The notes: generated from the letters alone by a model not told the origin. Numbered from the stretch's first letter, positions 19,463-32,036 are shown. The stretch is 64,000 nucleotides of DNA from Pseudarthrobacter sp. Fe7 (GCA_024372495.1 CP099977.1:1302001-1366000), one strand, 5' to 3'. Translations and numbers: made by a program.

Positions 19463-19996
19463 ATGAGCACCCCCGCAGAAGCCCAGTCCAGCGCCGCCAC
19501 GGCGCCGGTATCCGCCGTCGAGCAGCGCCTCGCGGAACTTGGCATCACCCTCCCAGAGGTCGCCGCTCCGGTGGCTTCCTACGTTCCCGCCATAGTCTCC
19601 GGCAGCCACGTCTACACCTCGGGCCAGCTGCCCTTTATGAAGGGCAAGCTCGAAGCTACGGGCAAGGTGTCTGTCGGCACGGAAGGGTTCGCCGACGAGC
19701 CCACCGTTTCCCCGGAGGACGCCCAGCGTTACGCAGCTGTCTGCGCTGTCAACGCCCTTGCTGCCGTCAAGAGCGTCATCGGTGACCTGGACCGGATCAC
19801 CCGCATTGTCAAAGTTGTGGGATTCGTCGCCTCGGATCCCTCGTTCACGGGCCAGCCCGCCGTCGTCAACGGCGCCTCGGAACTGCTGGGCCGCGTCCTT
19901 GGTGACGCCGGTCAGCACGCACGTTCCGCCGTCGGCGTTGCCGTTCTTCCGCTCGACTCTCCCGTAGAGGTCGAACTGATCGCCGAATTCAGCTAA
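19463..19996 (+). CDS. RidA/YjgF-YER057c-UK114 family protein
   Basis: A 177-residue protein, ATG at 19463. The RidA fold is recognisable from HVYTSGQLPF, ITRIVKVVGFVAS and ARSAVGVAVLPLDSPVEVE. The Arg that binds the carboxylate of reactive imines in true RidA is present in ARSAVGV. It has an extra N-terminal Ala-rich stretch compared with the 130-residue core. Predicted role is hydrolysis of 2-aminoacrylate-type imines, or a related activity. Co-transcribed with the DUF4177 gene and the Nudix gene downstream. Confidence 0.87.
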   Translation: MSTPAEAQSSAATAPVSAVEQRLAELGITLPEVAAPVASYVPAIVSGSHVYTSGQLPFMKGKLEATGKVSVGTEGFADEPTVSPEDAQRYAAVCAVNALAAVKSVIGDLDRITRIVKVVGFVASDPSFTGQPAVVNGASELLGRVLGDAGQHARSAVGVAVLPLDSPVEVELIAEFS

Positions 19997-20011
19997 GACC
20001 GGACATTTCCC

Positions 20012-20923
20012 TTGCCTCACCTCGCACGACGCCTTTTTGCACTGCCCCAGGATCTTGAAGGGGCAGCGCAAAGCTGGCTCGAACACGGCGAGCGGACCCC
20101 CAGGGCCGCGCGCTACGCATCATCCGTAGTCCTGCTGCGTGATTCGCCCACCGGCCTGGAGACGTGGCTGGGCTACCGGCCCGGCTCCTCCCCGCTGGGG
20201 GTCCTCGCCTTCCCCGGTGGGTCCCTGGACCCGTCCGACGACGAGCCCATGGGTTGGCTGGGCCCGTCGCCGCAGCATTGGGCTGAGCAGATGGGAACCG
20301 ACGACGTCGGGCTGGCGCGGCGCCACGTGGTGGGCGCCATCCGCGAGCTCTTCGAGGAAACAGGCATCCTGCTGGCTGGTCCGGACATGTCCAACACGGT
20401 GGAAGCCACGTCCACTTCCGAATGGATGCGTGCGCGCGTCGCGGTCGCGGACCAGGAGAAGACCCTGGCCCAGGTCCTGGGCAAGCGCGGGCTCTCCCTG
20501 CGAACCGACCTGCTCAAGTCCCTGGTCAACTGGCGCAGTCCTGACTTTGCGCACCGCCGGTTCGACACCCGCTACTTCGCCGCCACCCAGCCGCTTGGTC
20601 AGGAGCCGTCGCTGCTTGAGGGCAAGGGAGTGTGGGGCAGGTGGGTCAACGCCGCACAGGTGGTCCACGAACGGCATACCAGCGTTCTGGGCGACGAGGC
20701 CGGCCAGGAGAACACCGTGGGCCGCCCCCTGGGCGAACTGCTGGTTCCCGGTTCCGAAATCATGCTTGAGAAGATGGCCACTGCGAATGGCTGCATCGCT
20801 TACCTGAGCTACAAACGCAAGCCCCACGTGTACCAACCGGCCTTGGTCGAAGAGGGCGGCAGGCTCATGCTTGAAGTCGAGGCCGCCAAGACCGTGGCGG
20901 GAGACCACCAGCGCGAACGCTGA
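20012..20923 (+). CDS. Nudix hydrolase with insertion in the Nudix box (NUDT19-like)
   Basis: A 303-residue protein from a TTG at 20012. The Nudix box is split: FPGGSLD near residue 70 is followed, after an insertion of over 30 residues, by GAIRELFEETGIL near residue 115. This spacing resembles the NUDT19/RP2p group, which hydrolyses CoA derivatives. The start is uncertain because no good ribosome site is seen; the next in-frame start options would shorten the conserved region. Last gene of the DUF4177-ridA-nudix run. Confidence 0.82.
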   Translation: MPHLARRLFALPQDLEGAAQSWLEHGERTPRAARYASSVVLLRDSPTGLETWLGYRPGSSPLGVLAFPGGSLDPSDDEPMGWLGPSPQHWAEQMGTDDVGLARRHVVGAIRELFEETGILLAGPDMSNTVEATSTSEWMRARVAVADQEKTLAQVLGKRGLSLRTDLLKSLVNWRSPDFAHRRFDTRYFAATQPLGQEPSLLEGKGVWGRWVNAAQVVHERHTSVLGDEAGQENTVGRPLGELLVPGSEIMLEKMATANGCIAYLSYKRKPHVYQPALVEEGGRLMLEVEAAKTVAGDHQRER

Positions 20924-20982
20924 GGCTCGGGGCGCCGGAGTAAAATCGTCACAAAGCCACACCGGGAGCAAAGGGGGCGCCT

Positions 20983-21990
20983 TTGCGCGCAACGGTCAAG
21001 GACGTCGCGCGCCTCGCAGGGGTCTCGCCAAAGACGGTCTCGAACGTCATGAACGGAATTGTTCCGGTCAGTGGCCCCACCCGGTTCAGGGTGGAGCAGG
21101 CCATGGCGGAACTGGATTACGTTCCCAACCTCTCTGCCAGGGGCCTGCGCAACGGCAGGTCCGGCGTCATCGCCCTGGCGCTACCGGACCTGGGCACGCC
21201 GTATTCCGCCGAGATAGCGCACAGCGTGGTGGAAGTAGCCCACCAACAAGGGTGGAGCGTGCAGATCGAGGAGACAGGGTCCGATCCAACCCGCGAATAC
21301 GAACTGATGTCGCGCGCGCGGTCCAACCTGATTGACGGGCTCATCCTCAACCCCGTGGTGCTGGACCAGAGTGCCGTCAAAGTGGGGGTTTCACTCCCTC
21401 CCGTGGTCCTGCTGGGGGAAGTGTCCCAGAAGCTGGCTGACCGTGTGTGGGTGGACAGTATCGCCGCTGCTCGGGACATGACCTTGGCGCTCGGCAGGAC
21501 TGGCAGGCAGCGTATTGCCGTACTGGGAGCCGCCGGAGGCCGTGGCTCCGCCGCAGCTGCCCTGCGCACCCGGGGATACCAGGACGCACTTGGTGAGCTC
21601 GGCATTCCCTGGGATGACTCATTGGTCATTCCGTGCGAAAAGTGGAGCCCCGATTCGGCCGCCCGTGCACTGACCGCTTACCTGGATGCAAACCCCGTTC
21701 CCGATGCGCTTTTCTGTTTCACCGACTCCATGGCCATTGGTGCCCTGAGTGTGCTGTGGAAGCGCGGCATCAGGGTTCCCGAGGACATCGCACTTGCCGG
21801 TTTCGACGACATCGCCGACGCGAAGTTCGCGGTGCCGTCACTGACAACCGTCTCTTTCGACAAGCGGCGGGTGGCCAGTGAGGCCTTGCGCCTCCTCACG
21901 GAGCGGATGCAGGACCGTGAGGGCCCGCAGCGGGTGGTGGCCATTGACTATGAGATCGTGGAACGGGAAAGCACCGTCAACGGCCCCTAG
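20983..21990 (+). CDS. LacI-family transcriptional regulator of the arabinoside cluster
   Basis: A 335-residue repressor from a TTG at 20983 behind a GGGAGCAAAGGGGG region. The N-terminal HTH is VKDVARLAGVSPKTVSNVMN, with hinge LSARGLRNGRSG, followed by a periplasmic-binding-protein-like sugar domain (GFDDIADAKFAVPSLTTV). It directly precedes a sugar ABC importer and a GH51 enzyme on the same strand, so it most likely senses arabinose or arabino-oligosaccharides. The palindrome at 22081-22094 is the likely operator. Confidence 0.9.
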   Translation: MRATVKDVARLAGVSPKTVSNVMNGIVPVSGPTRFRVEQAMAELDYVPNLSARGLRNGRSGVIALALPDLGTPYSAEIAHSVVEVAHQQGWSVQIEETGSDPTREYELMSRARSNLIDGLILNPVVLDQSAVKVGVSLPPVVLLGEVSQKLADRVWVDSIAAARDMTLALGRTGRQRIAVLGAAGGRGSAAAALRTRGYQDALGELGIPWDDSLVIPCEKWSPDSAARALTAYLDANPVPDALFCFTDSMAIGALSVLWKRGIRVPEDIALAGFDDIADAKFAVPSLTTVSFDKRRVASEALRLLTERMQDREGPQRVVAIDYEIVERESTVNGP

Positions 21991-22080
21991 GGGCGGGTGC
22001 GGTCGGGTCCTGTAGCCGGGGCAAATCGAAACTGGCCACGTCATTTTGCGAACGCTAACAAATTTTCATTGCGGCCCTCA

Positions 22081-22094
22081 TTACATCGATGTAA
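22081..22094. promoter_or_regulatory. Perfect 14-bp palindrome, likely LacI operator
   Basis: TTACATCGATGTAA, perfectly symmetrical about a central CG as LacI-family operators are, in the 215-base gap between the LacI gene and the solute-binding protein, 112 bases before the latter's start. A weaker GCG-AA-CGC element lies at about 22048-22055. Confidence 0.6.
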
Positions 22095-22205
22095 CGTGTT
22101 GCCTGCGTCACACCCAAGCCTGCGGGGCCGCAATGAGGGGATCCTGCAGGCAAGGGGTTGAGGCACGAAACGAACTTTCAGCGGACCCATCCAAAGGAGT
22201 GACGG

Positions 22206-23540
22206 GTGAAGCAGTTTGATTTTTTCGAAGACAGGAAGCTGTCAAGGCGGCAGCTACTGTCAGGAAGCGCAGCACTAGGAAGCCTGTTCGCCGCGGCGAC
22301 CCTGTCCGGGTGCAGCGGAAGCGCCTCCGCCGCGGCTCCAAAGGACATCCAGTTCTGGCATCTCCTGTCCGGCGGCGATGGGATAAAGATGCAAGCCTTG
22401 ATCAGCAAAGCCAATGAGGGCAACCCGGGGTTCAAAGTGCACCCGACCGTCCTCGCATGGGGCGCTCCCTACTACACCAAACTCGCCATGGCATCGGCTG
22501 GCGGCCGGCCTCCGGAACTCGCCATCATGCACGCCAGCAGGGTCCCAGGCTATGCGCCCGGTGGACTGATCGATCCCTGGGACCTGGACCTGCTGTCCGC
22601 GAACGGCGTCACGCCCGGCAACTTTGCGCCCAGGATCTGGGAGAAAAGCCAGCAGAACGGCAAGGTGTTCCACATCGCCCTGGATTCACATCCGTTCATC
22701 ATGTTCTACAACACGGACGTGGCGCGCAAAGCCGGTGTCCTGGCCGACAATGGACAGCTGCAGGTAGTGAAGTCCCCGCAGGAGTTCATCGCCATGGCCA
22801 AGGAAATGCAGAAGGTTACTCAAGCCCACGGGTTGTCCTTTGGCTACCTAGGCAATGGAGCCCAGATGTGGCGGCTTTTCTACACGCTCTACAAACAGCA
22901 CGGCGCGGACATGGAACTGACACCCGGCCAGCCGATGAAGGTTGACCGGGACGCGGCCATAGAGTCATTGGAATTCATGGCATCGCTTTTCGATGACACC
23001 ATCGCGGCGAAGAGCGGCGATATCAGCACCGGCATCGCGGAATTCGCCCGCGGCAGCTCAGGCATGCTGTTCAGCGGTGTCTGGGAGCTGCCGACGATGA
23101 AGAAGGCCGGCCTCCCGGTGGACGCCGCAACCATCCCCACCCTCTATGGCACAGCGGCTGCATACGCCGACTCACATTCGTTCGTCCTGCCACGGCAGCT
23201 GAACCTGGACGAAGCAAAGCGCCGGGACGTCTATAAGTTCGTCAGCGACATCCTCAAGGGATCACTTTCCTGGGCAGAAGCGGGACACATTCCTGCTTAC
23301 CAGCCGGTGGTCCAGTCACAGGCCTACAAGGACCTCAAGCCACAGGCGCATTACGCGAATGCCGCGAACGTCATTGCATACGATCCCCAATCCTGGTTCA
23401 GCGGCTCGGGCTCCGACTGGCAGACCTACTTTGCGGAAAACGTACAGAACGTCCTCCTTGGGCGCGATAAGGCAGCTGATGGATGGGCCGCCTTCGAGAA
23501 GCGCACCAACACCCTTCTTTCCCGGCCCAACCCGGTCTAA
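22206..23540 (+). CDS. Sugar ABC transporter solute-binding lipoprotein
   Basis: A 444-residue extracellular binding protein, GTG at 22206 behind AAAGGAG. The N-terminus combines a twin-arginine stretch (SRRQLLSGSAALG) with a lipobox (TLSGC), so it may be exported folded by Tat and lipid-anchored. The mature part is a family 1 carbohydrate-binding protein (IQFWHLLSGGDG, SGMLFSGVWELPT). Next to two permeases and a GH51 enzyme; the ligand is probably arabinose-containing oligosaccharide. No ATPase is encoded nearby, as is usual for importers sharing MsiK. Confidence 0.9.
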   Translation: MKQFDFFEDRKLSRRQLLSGSAALGSLFAAATLSGCSGSASAAAPKDIQFWHLLSGGDGIKMQALISKANEGNPGFKVHPTVLAWGAPYYTKLAMASAGGRPPELAIMHASRVPGYAPGGLIDPWDLDLLSANGVTPGNFAPRIWEKSQQNGKVFHIALDSHPFIMFYNTDVARKAGVLADNGQLQVVKSPQEFIAMAKEMQKVTQAHGLSFGYLGNGAQMWRLFYTLYKQHGADMELTPGQPMKVDRDAAIESLEFMASLFDDTIAAKSGDISTGIAEFARGSSGMLFSGVWELPTMKKAGLPVDAATIPTLYGTAAAYADSHSFVLPRQLNLDEAKRRDVYKFVSDILKGSLSWAEAGHIPAYQPVVQSQAYKDLKPQAHYANAANVIAYDPQSWFSGSGSDWQTYFAENVQNVLLGRDKAADGWAAFEKRTNTLLSRPNPV

Positions 23541-23567
23541 CCCCACTGAGCGACAAAGGAGTCCTTC

Positions 23568-24509
23568 ATGAGTTCTTCATTAACAGCCCGGCGGAGCCCG
23601 GGGAGCCGGGTTTCTTCACCAGCAGCCCGGGGGAGCCGCAGCAGCGTCACCAGGAACAACCTCAGCGGTTGGGGGTTCGCAACGCCCTTCCTGGTATTCT
23701 TCCTCGTTTTCCTTGTGTGGCCAGTTGTCTACGGCATCTATATGAGCCTCACCGGTAAGTCCCTTACCGGGGCCAATGACAGCGTGATTGGCTTCGCGAA
23801 CTACGCCGAAGCCTTCGCTGACGCCGACATGTGGCGCTCGCTCGGAAATACCCTCTACTTCACGGTCATCAGCACCGTCCCGCTCGTTCTGGTCGCCTTG
23901 GTGATGGCGGCACTGCTGAACGTCGGATTGCCGGCGCAGTGGCTGTGGCGCCTGTCGTACTTCGCCCCGTACCTGCTGGCGTCCACCGTGGTCTCACTGT
24001 TCTTCACGTGGATGTACAACCCCCAGCTTGGCCTGATCAACGATGCCCTCTCAAAGATCGGCATCCCGAAGGTCGCGTGGCTCAACGACCCCAACGTGGC
24101 CATGTGGGCGATCGTCATTGCCACGCTGTGGTGGACGGTGGGTTTCAACTTCCTGTTGTACCTGGCTGCGATGCAGAACATCCCCGCCCAGCATTACGAG
24201 GCGGCGTCATTGGATGGCGCCGGGGCCTGGCGCCAGCTCTTCTCCATCACCCTGCCGCAACTGGGCCCCACCACCGTGATGATCGTGCTCCTTCAGGTCC
24301 TTGCCTCGCTCAAGATCTTCGATCAGGTGTACCAGATGACAGCCGGCGGACCCGGCGGTGCCACCAGGCCCGTGGTGCAGTACATCTTCGAAACCGGGTT
24401 CACCGGCTACCGGCTGGGCTATTCCGCAGCCATCTCCTACATCTTCTTCGGACTGATCGTGTTCGTCTCGGTCATGCAGTTCGTCATCACCCGCCGCAGG
24501 AGCGCATAA
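23568..24509 (+). CDS. Sugar ABC transporter permease (MalF type)
   Basis: A 313-residue membrane protein with six helices and the cytoplasmic EAA loop (YEAASLDGAGAWRQLFSITL) that docks the ATPase. ATG at 23568 with GACAAAGGAG before it. The first 35 residues are a polar Ser/Arg-rich extension. Second gene of the arabinoside uptake operon. Confidence 0.92.
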   Translation: MSSSLTARRSPGSRVSSPAARGSRSSVTRNNLSGWGFATPFLVFFLVFLVWPVVYGIYMSLTGKSLTGANDSVIGFANYAEAFADADMWRSLGNTLYFTVISTVPLVLVALVMAALLNVGLPAQWLWRLSYFAPYLLASTVVSLFFTWMYNPQLGLINDALSKIGIPKVAWLNDPNVAMWAIVIATLWWTVGFNFLLYLAAMQNIPAQHYEAASLDGAGAWRQLFSITLPQLGPTTVMIVLLQVLASLKIFDQVYQMTAGGPGGATRPVVQYIFETGFTGYRLGYSAAISYIFFGLIVFVSVMQFVITRRRSA

Positions 24510-24511
24510 CC

Positions 24512-27004
<2,493 letters not shown>

Positions 27005-27016
27005 CGCTAGGGCAAC

Positions 27017-27046
27017 AAAAAGGCCGCCCCTCGGGGCGGCCTTTTT
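27017..27046. terminator. Bidirectional intrinsic terminator between GH51 and crp
   Basis: GGCCGCCCC/GGGGCGGCC stem with a very short loop, flanked by A5 (27017-27021) and T5 (27042-27046), so it works for both convergent genes. Confidence 0.93.
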
Positions 27047-27070
27047 CATGTGGTCCTGGCCCTGTTGGGC

Positions 27071-27749
27071 CTAGCGGGAGCGCTGGCGGAGGCGCTGCAT
27101 GTCCAGGATGACCACGGCGCGGGCCTCGAGGCGGAGCCAGCCGCGCTGGACAAACTCGGCCAGGGCCTTGTTGACGGTTTCGCGGGAGGCGCCCACCAAC
27201 TGCGCAAGTTCTTCCTGCGTGAGCTCGTGCGCCACCAGGACGCCGTCGGTTGCCGGCCGGCCGAATCGGTCTGCCAGGTCCAGCAGGGCCTTGGCCACGC
27301 GGCCCGGGACGTCGGAGAAGACGAGGTCGGACAGCGAGTCGTTGGTGCGGCGCAGGCGGCGGGCCAGGGCCTGCAGCAGCTGGGCCGAGACCTCGGGGCG
27401 GGTGCGCAGCAGGGCGTTCAGGCTTTCGTTCTTAAGCCCGGCCAGCCGGGTTTCGGACACTGCGGTGGCGGTGGCCGTACGGGGGCTGGGGTCGAATAGG
27501 GCCATCTCGCCGAAGAGCCTCGCCCGGACCGAGGATGGCCAGGAGCGACTCACGGCCGTCGGGGGAGGTGCGGCCCAGCTTCACCTTGCCGGAGACGATG
27601 AAGTACAGCTGGTCACCCTGGTCACCTTCGCGGAACACAGATGCACCGCGGGAAAGGTCCACCTCGGTGAGCTCGTCCGTCAGCAGCCGGAATGCGTCGT
27701 CGTCCAGCGTGGCGAAAAGGGGTGCTCGGCGCAGTACCTCGATGTCCAT
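27071..27749 (-). CDS. crp: Crp/Fnr-family cyclic-nucleotide-responsive regulator
   Basis: A 225-residue global regulator, start ATG at 27749 (MDIEVLRRAPLF). The N-terminal cNMP-binding barrel has ASVFREGDQGDQLYFIVSG and GEMALFDPSPRTATATA, the phosphate-binding cassette. The C-terminal winged HTH has LTQEELAQLVGASRETVNKA. An extra base at AGCCT 27516-27520 breaks the barrel; corrected sequence reads ILGPGELFGEMALF. Corresponds to the Crp/GlxR group of actinobacteria and sits beside the MarP-like protease, as in mycobacteria. Confidence 0.93.
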
Positions 27750-27945
27750 GAAATCTCCTGAGTAAAAGTATCGGCTGTGGGCGCTTTTGCCATTGTTTCA
27801 GAATTTTCAAGGTTCTGTGACGAACTTGGCACGGGAAACACGTGCGGACATCCGGGTCCGGGCCAGCCTGGGGGCGCCGGACCCCACAGAAAATTGTCAG
27901 CGTGCGCCACTAGAATAGGGGTTCAACTGTAAATAAGGAGCCTTT

Positions 27946-29130
27946 GTGGTCGGCCTGACTGTCCTGGACATTGTCCTGATCCTGGCGCTGTTGTCATACC
28001 TGCTCTACGGCCTCCGCAATGGGTTCCTGGTCACTGTCGGTGGCCTCGTCGGTTTTGCTGCCGGCGCCATCGCAGCCTTCTTCGCCGTCCCGCTGGTCAG
28101 CACCTTCGTTGAGGACTCCGGGTGGAGGCTCACCGCCATCATCGCTGCCGCCGTCGTCCTGATGGCGCTGGGGCACGGCCTGGGCACCATGGTGGGGCGG
28201 CAACTCCGCGGCGTCGTGCGGATCCGGCCTCTGCGGGCTGTGGACCGGCTGGTGGGCGGGGCACTGAACCTGGTGGTCTCCGCGCTGGTGATGTCCATGC
28301 TGGCCTTCAGCGTCAGCTCCCTCGGCGTGCCTGTCGTGTCCCAGCAGCTGGCCGAATCCAAGGTGATCCGGTTCATCGACGGGCTGACGCCTACTCCGGT
28401 CAAGGCCACCATGGCGGAACTGCGGTCCACGGTGATCGGCAATGGCATCCCCACATTGCTGGAGGGGCTCGACCAGGGCCAGGCAGTCCAGGTGCCCAAC
28501 ACAAGCACCAATACGCCGGCGCTCAACAAGGCAGCCCAGTCCGTCCTGAGGATCGCGGGCACGGCCTACGAATGCGGGCAGAACCAGACCGGCAGCGGCT
28601 TCGTGGTGTCGGAGGACCGCGTGGTGACCAACGCACACGTGGTTGCCGGCGTGTCCCAGCCGGTTGTGGAGATGCCCGACGGCGGCGCGATGCCGGGACG
28701 TGTGGTCTACTTCGACACGAGGCGTGACCTGGCGGTCCTGGCGGTGGACAACCTGCCATCCCAGCCCCTGCAACTGAGCCGGGACCTGCCCGGCGGAAGC
28801 CAGGCTGCGTTCGCCGGGTACCCGCACGGCGGGCCTTTCCAATCCAAGCCCGCCACAGTCCAGGACATTGCCACCGTCCTGGTTCCGGACATCTATGGCA
28901 ACAACGCCTCGCCGGAGGACATCTACCGCCTTGCCGGGGATGTCCAGCCGGGCAACTCCGGCGGCCCGCTGCTCACCACCGACGGCCAGGTGGCCGGAGT
29001 AATTTTCGCCAAGGCAACCTCCGACGCCGAGGTAGGGTTCGCCATCACCATGAACGACCTGGACCCTGTCGCGCAGCAGGCGCCCACCCTGGCCTCGCCC
29101 GTATCGTCCGGGCAGTGCATCAAGAAGTAG
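27946..29130 (+). CDS. MarP-like membrane serine protease (CvpA domain plus trypsin-like domain)
   Basis: A 394-residue protein, GTG at 27946 behind AAGGAG. The first ~130 residues contain four membrane helices of the colicin V production type. The outer domain is chymotrypsin-like with His in VVTNAHVVAG (near residue 230), Asp in RRDLAVLAV (near 262) and Ser in VQPGNSGGPL (near 336). Two cysteines (YECGQNQ and SGQCIKK) could form the redox disulfide known in MarP. In mycobacteria MarP is needed for acid and oxidative stress tolerance. All catalytic residues are present. Confidence 0.92.
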   Translation: MVGLTVLDIVLILALLSYLLYGLRNGFLVTVGGLVGFAAGAIAAFFAVPLVSTFVEDSGWRLTAIIAAAVVLMALGHGLGTMVGRQLRGVVRIRPLRAVDRLVGGALNLVVSALVMSMLAFSVSSLGVPVVSQQLAESKVIRFIDGLTPTPVKATMAELRSTVIGNGIPTLLEGLDQGQAVQVPNTSTNTPALNKAAQSVLRIAGTAYECGQNQTGSGFVVSEDRVVTNAHVVAGVSQPVVEMPDGGAMPGRVVYFDTRRDLAVLAVDNLPSQPLQLSRDLPGGSQAAFAGYPHGGPFQSKPATVQDIATVLVPDIYGNNASPEDIYRLAGDVQPGNSGGPLLTTDGQVAGVIFAKATSDAEVGFAITMNDLDPVAQQAPTLASPVSSGQCIKK

Positions 29131-29139
29131 AGCTTCCGG

Positions 29140-29604
29140 CTACAGGACCTCTGCCAGGTAGTCGATGGCAAGCTTGTAGCCGAACACCCCGGCGCCAACG
29201 ATCACCGCGGAGCAGACCGGCGACAGGTAGGAGTGGTGCCGGAATTCCTCGCGCTGGTGCACGTTGGTGATGTGGACCTCGACGGCGGGCAGCTGCACGG
29301 CTGCAAGGGCGTCACGAAGTGCCACGGACGTGTGCGTGAAAGCGCCGGCGTTCAGGACAATTCCCACGGCGGAGCCCTGGGCCGCGTGGATGGCGTCCAG
29401 CAGGACGCCTTCGTGGTTGGACTGGACGCACTCAACAGCGAACCCGTGCTTCCTCCCCGCGGCCGCAGCCAGCTCTTCCACATCAGCAAGGGTTGAGGTG
29501 CCGTACTTCTCCGGCTCCCGGGTACCCAACATATTCAGGTTGGGGCCATTGATCACAAGGATGGTGCCGCGGCCGGCTTCGGCAGTAGAGGAGGCTTCAG
29601 TCAT
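29140..29604 (-). CDS. aroQ: 3-dehydroquinate dehydratase, type II
   Basis: Shikimate-pathway enzyme that converts 3-dehydroquinate to 3-dehydroshikimate. Start at the ATG at 29604 ([11 protein letters not shown]), 154 residues. Signature [17 protein letters not shown] carries the active-site Arg and Tyr; later motifs are [16 protein letters not shown] and [17 protein letters not shown] with the catalytic His. Its stop is only 9 bases from the convergent protease stop. Because of a frame error in the gene upstream, a long reading frame appears to fuse it to alpha-galactosidase; that fusion is not real. Confidence 0.93.
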   Translation of the reverse strand: MTEASSTAEAGRGTILVINGPNLNMLGTREPEKYGTSTLADVEELAAAAGRKHGFAVECVQSNHEGVLLDAIHAAQGSAVGIVLNAGAFTHTSVALRDALAAVQLPAVEVHITNVHQREEFRHHSYLSPVCSAVIVGAGVFGYKLAIDYLAEVL

Positions 29605-29687
29605 GCCTGCAAATCTATCGGTTGGGTCTGCCCGCCGCGCATTTCTTACGTTGGGATGGGCGGCGGGCAGGGTTTCGGGGGATGGAG

Positions 29688-31891
29688 CTAAAGGGCCGTG
29701 ACCTTGAGCAGCAGCGCGTGCTCCGGGTTCAGCAGCGGCATGGGCAGTCCTACTTCGGCGAGGAACCGGCCGTTGGCCACCGCCCCGCCGGCAAGCCACG
29801 CCGGGGGCTGAACCTGCGTGAAGGTATGGCCGTAGTCGGCGTCCCCCGGCGCCGGGAAGAGGGCTTCCACCCGGTAGTTGCGGTCCGCGTCCAACCCGGG
29901 AATGCCCACGCGGCCCGGTGCCTCTGCTGCAGCCGTGCGCAGGCTGACCAGGCCGAACAGGGCCGCCGTCGAGCCCGCAGGCGCGGCAGCCCCGGCCACT
30001 ACACCGTGAAGCTGGATGGCGTCGTCCGCGAGGTCGGCGATGACGCGGCGGCCACTGTGGAGCAGGTCCCGGTGCTCCTTGTAGAGGGCTACGAAGCGCC
30101 GCAGGCTCGTCGCGTTCCCCGCCCTGGACGCTCCGGACATCCCATTCCATCCCGAAGTGGCCGAACAGGGCGGTGATGGCCCGGAATGACAGATCGTGGG
30201 TACGAGCCGTGGTGTGGGAGGTGGTGGGGCCGATGTGGCTGCCTACCAGCTCCGGCGGGACCACCACTCCGGTCCAGCGCTGGATGGTCTGACGTTCCAG
30301 GGCGTCATTGCAGTCGGAGGCCCACACGCGGTCAGTCCGTTCCAGGATGCCCAGGTCCACCCTGCCGCCGCCGGAGGAGCAGCTCTCAATCTCGACGCCG
30401 GGGTGGGCCTTCTTGAGTTCGTCGAACAACCGGTAGGCGGCAAGGGTCTGCGCGTGGACGGAGGAGCGGCCGGCGTGGCCGTGTTCCACCAGGTCCCTGT
30501 TCTGGTCCCACTTGAGGTAGCTGATGTTGTTCCCGGACAGGAGCGCGGAGATCCGGTCGAAGATGTACTGCCACGCCTCCGGGTTCACCAGGTCGATGAT
30601 GTGCTGGTTGCGCCACTCGAGGGGCAGCCGGCCGCCGTCCTTGTGCGCCACGGCGGAGGGGCTCACGATCCACTCCGGGTGTGCGCGGGCGACGTCCGAG
30701 TCAAGGTTGACCATTTCCGGTTCCACCCACAGCCCAAACTCCATGCCGCGGGAGGTGACGGCGTCGATCAGCGGGGTCAGGCCCTCCGGCCACACCGTCT
30801 CGTCGACATACCAGTCGCCCAGGCCTGCGTGGTCGTCGCGGCGGCCGCGGAACCAGCCGTCGTCCAGCACGAAGCGCTCCACGCCGAGGTCGGCGGCAGA
30901 ATCTGCCAGCTCGATCAGGGTGTCCAGGTTGTGGTCGAAGTACACGGCCTCCCAGGTGTTCAGCACCACCGGGCGCGGCTTCCCGGCCGGCAGGCGCGTG
31001 GACGCGGCAGGCAGCACGTGGTGCGGGCGGGACCGGAACCAGCTGTAGAAGGCCTCGGTGATGCCGTCCAGGCCGTGGCCGGAGTACGCCGCGAACAGCG
31101 CGGGCGTGGTGTAGCTGGCGCCCTGTTCCAGGACGACCTCGGCAGGTCCCAGCAGGCTCCGAGCCGCCAATCATGGTTCGGCCGTCACCGATGGTGTCCG
31201 CGAACTGTTCGTGGTTGCCGCTCCACGCCAGGTGCGTCGCCCACACCTTGCCGTGCCGGTTTCCAAAGCTCTGGGTGCCTGCAGCGAAGATCAGCGAGGA
31301 ATCGTGCCCGGTGCGGCCGTGACGGCCGGTCCGGACCCAGGTGCCCTGCTGGATGGGGTGCCGCTGCGGGTGGCGCTCCCGGCACCAGCGCCCGGTGAGG
31401 TCAAGGAGTTCGACGGCGTCAGGGGCCACCGGGAGGACGGTTGCCAGTTCGTCCACCTGGAACGGGGTGGTGCCGTCATTGGTGACGGTGTGGCGCAATT
31501 CCAGCAGGCCGCCGTCGTGCAGCGTGAGGGAGGTGGAGACGCTGACGCCGGCGTCGGCGTCGGCCTGGACGATGGTGGCGACAGCACCGGCCGCATCCCC
31601 AGTGGTGACGGACGTGACGCGAAGCCGCGCGGAGAAGTCGAAGCCGGCGCCGTCACCTGTGATGCGGTGCCCGCGCAGGCCGGGGCGCCCCCGCCATGAG
31701 GAAGAGGCCTGGGGGAGCAAAGCGGCCGGGACCCGTGCATCAACCGAGGAATGCCCAACCGGTCCGGCGAGGAAGCCCAAGTCTGGCAGCACGGCCCCCA
31801 GGTCCGCACCCCAGTGGATGACCTCGGCCTCCCCGCTGTCGAAGCTGATCAGCAGGCTGGTGCCGGCGGAACGGAGGTACAGGGGGTCCAT
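29688..31891 (-). CDS. Alpha-galactosidase, GH36
   Basis: Retaining glycosidase that splits alpha-1,6-galactosides such as melibiose or raffinose after uptake. Starts at the ATG at 31891 ([17 protein letters not shown]). An N-terminal beta-sandwich precedes the barrel ([20 protein letters not shown]). The nucleophile Asp is in YLKWDQNRD (near residue 460) and the acid/base Asp in [10 protein letters not shown] (near 526). Extra bases at AGGCT 31154-31158 and AGGCT 30103-30107 split it into three frames; the corrected protein has 733 residues and ends LLLKVTAL. Last gene of the importer operon transcribed leftwards from 35326. Confidence 0.92.
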
Positions 31892-31960
31892 AGGAGGTCT
31901 CTTTCAGTGTTTGGCGTTGCGTCTCAAGTTACGCACAGGATCAGAATCCGGGAAGGGGTG

Positions 31961-31999
31961 GCCGGTGCCGCCGCCGCGAGGAGGGGACGGCACCGGCCG
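31961..31999 (-). repeat. Intercistronic stem-loop between solute-binding protein and alpha-galactosidase genes
   Basis: GGCCGGTGCCG (31961-31971) and CGGCACCGGCC (31989-31999) form an 11-bp GC stem with a 17-base loop, 38 bases after the solute-binding protein stop. There is no T-tract. Such hairpins behind binding-protein genes usually stabilise that part of the mRNA or reduce readthrough, so the binding protein is made in excess. Confidence 0.5.
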
Positions 32000-32036
32000 G
32001 GTGGCTGCGACCACATACGCAGCCACGTTGAAGGGG

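Noticed and set aside
29140..31170. A 676-codon open frame joining alpha-galactosidase to 3-dehydroquinate dehydratase
   Set aside because: The middle part is out of frame relative to GH36 because of the extra base at 30103-30107; it reads low-complexity Arg/Pro/Gly sequence. Correcting the indel gives GH36 its own end at 29688 and leaves aroQ with its own start at 29604.
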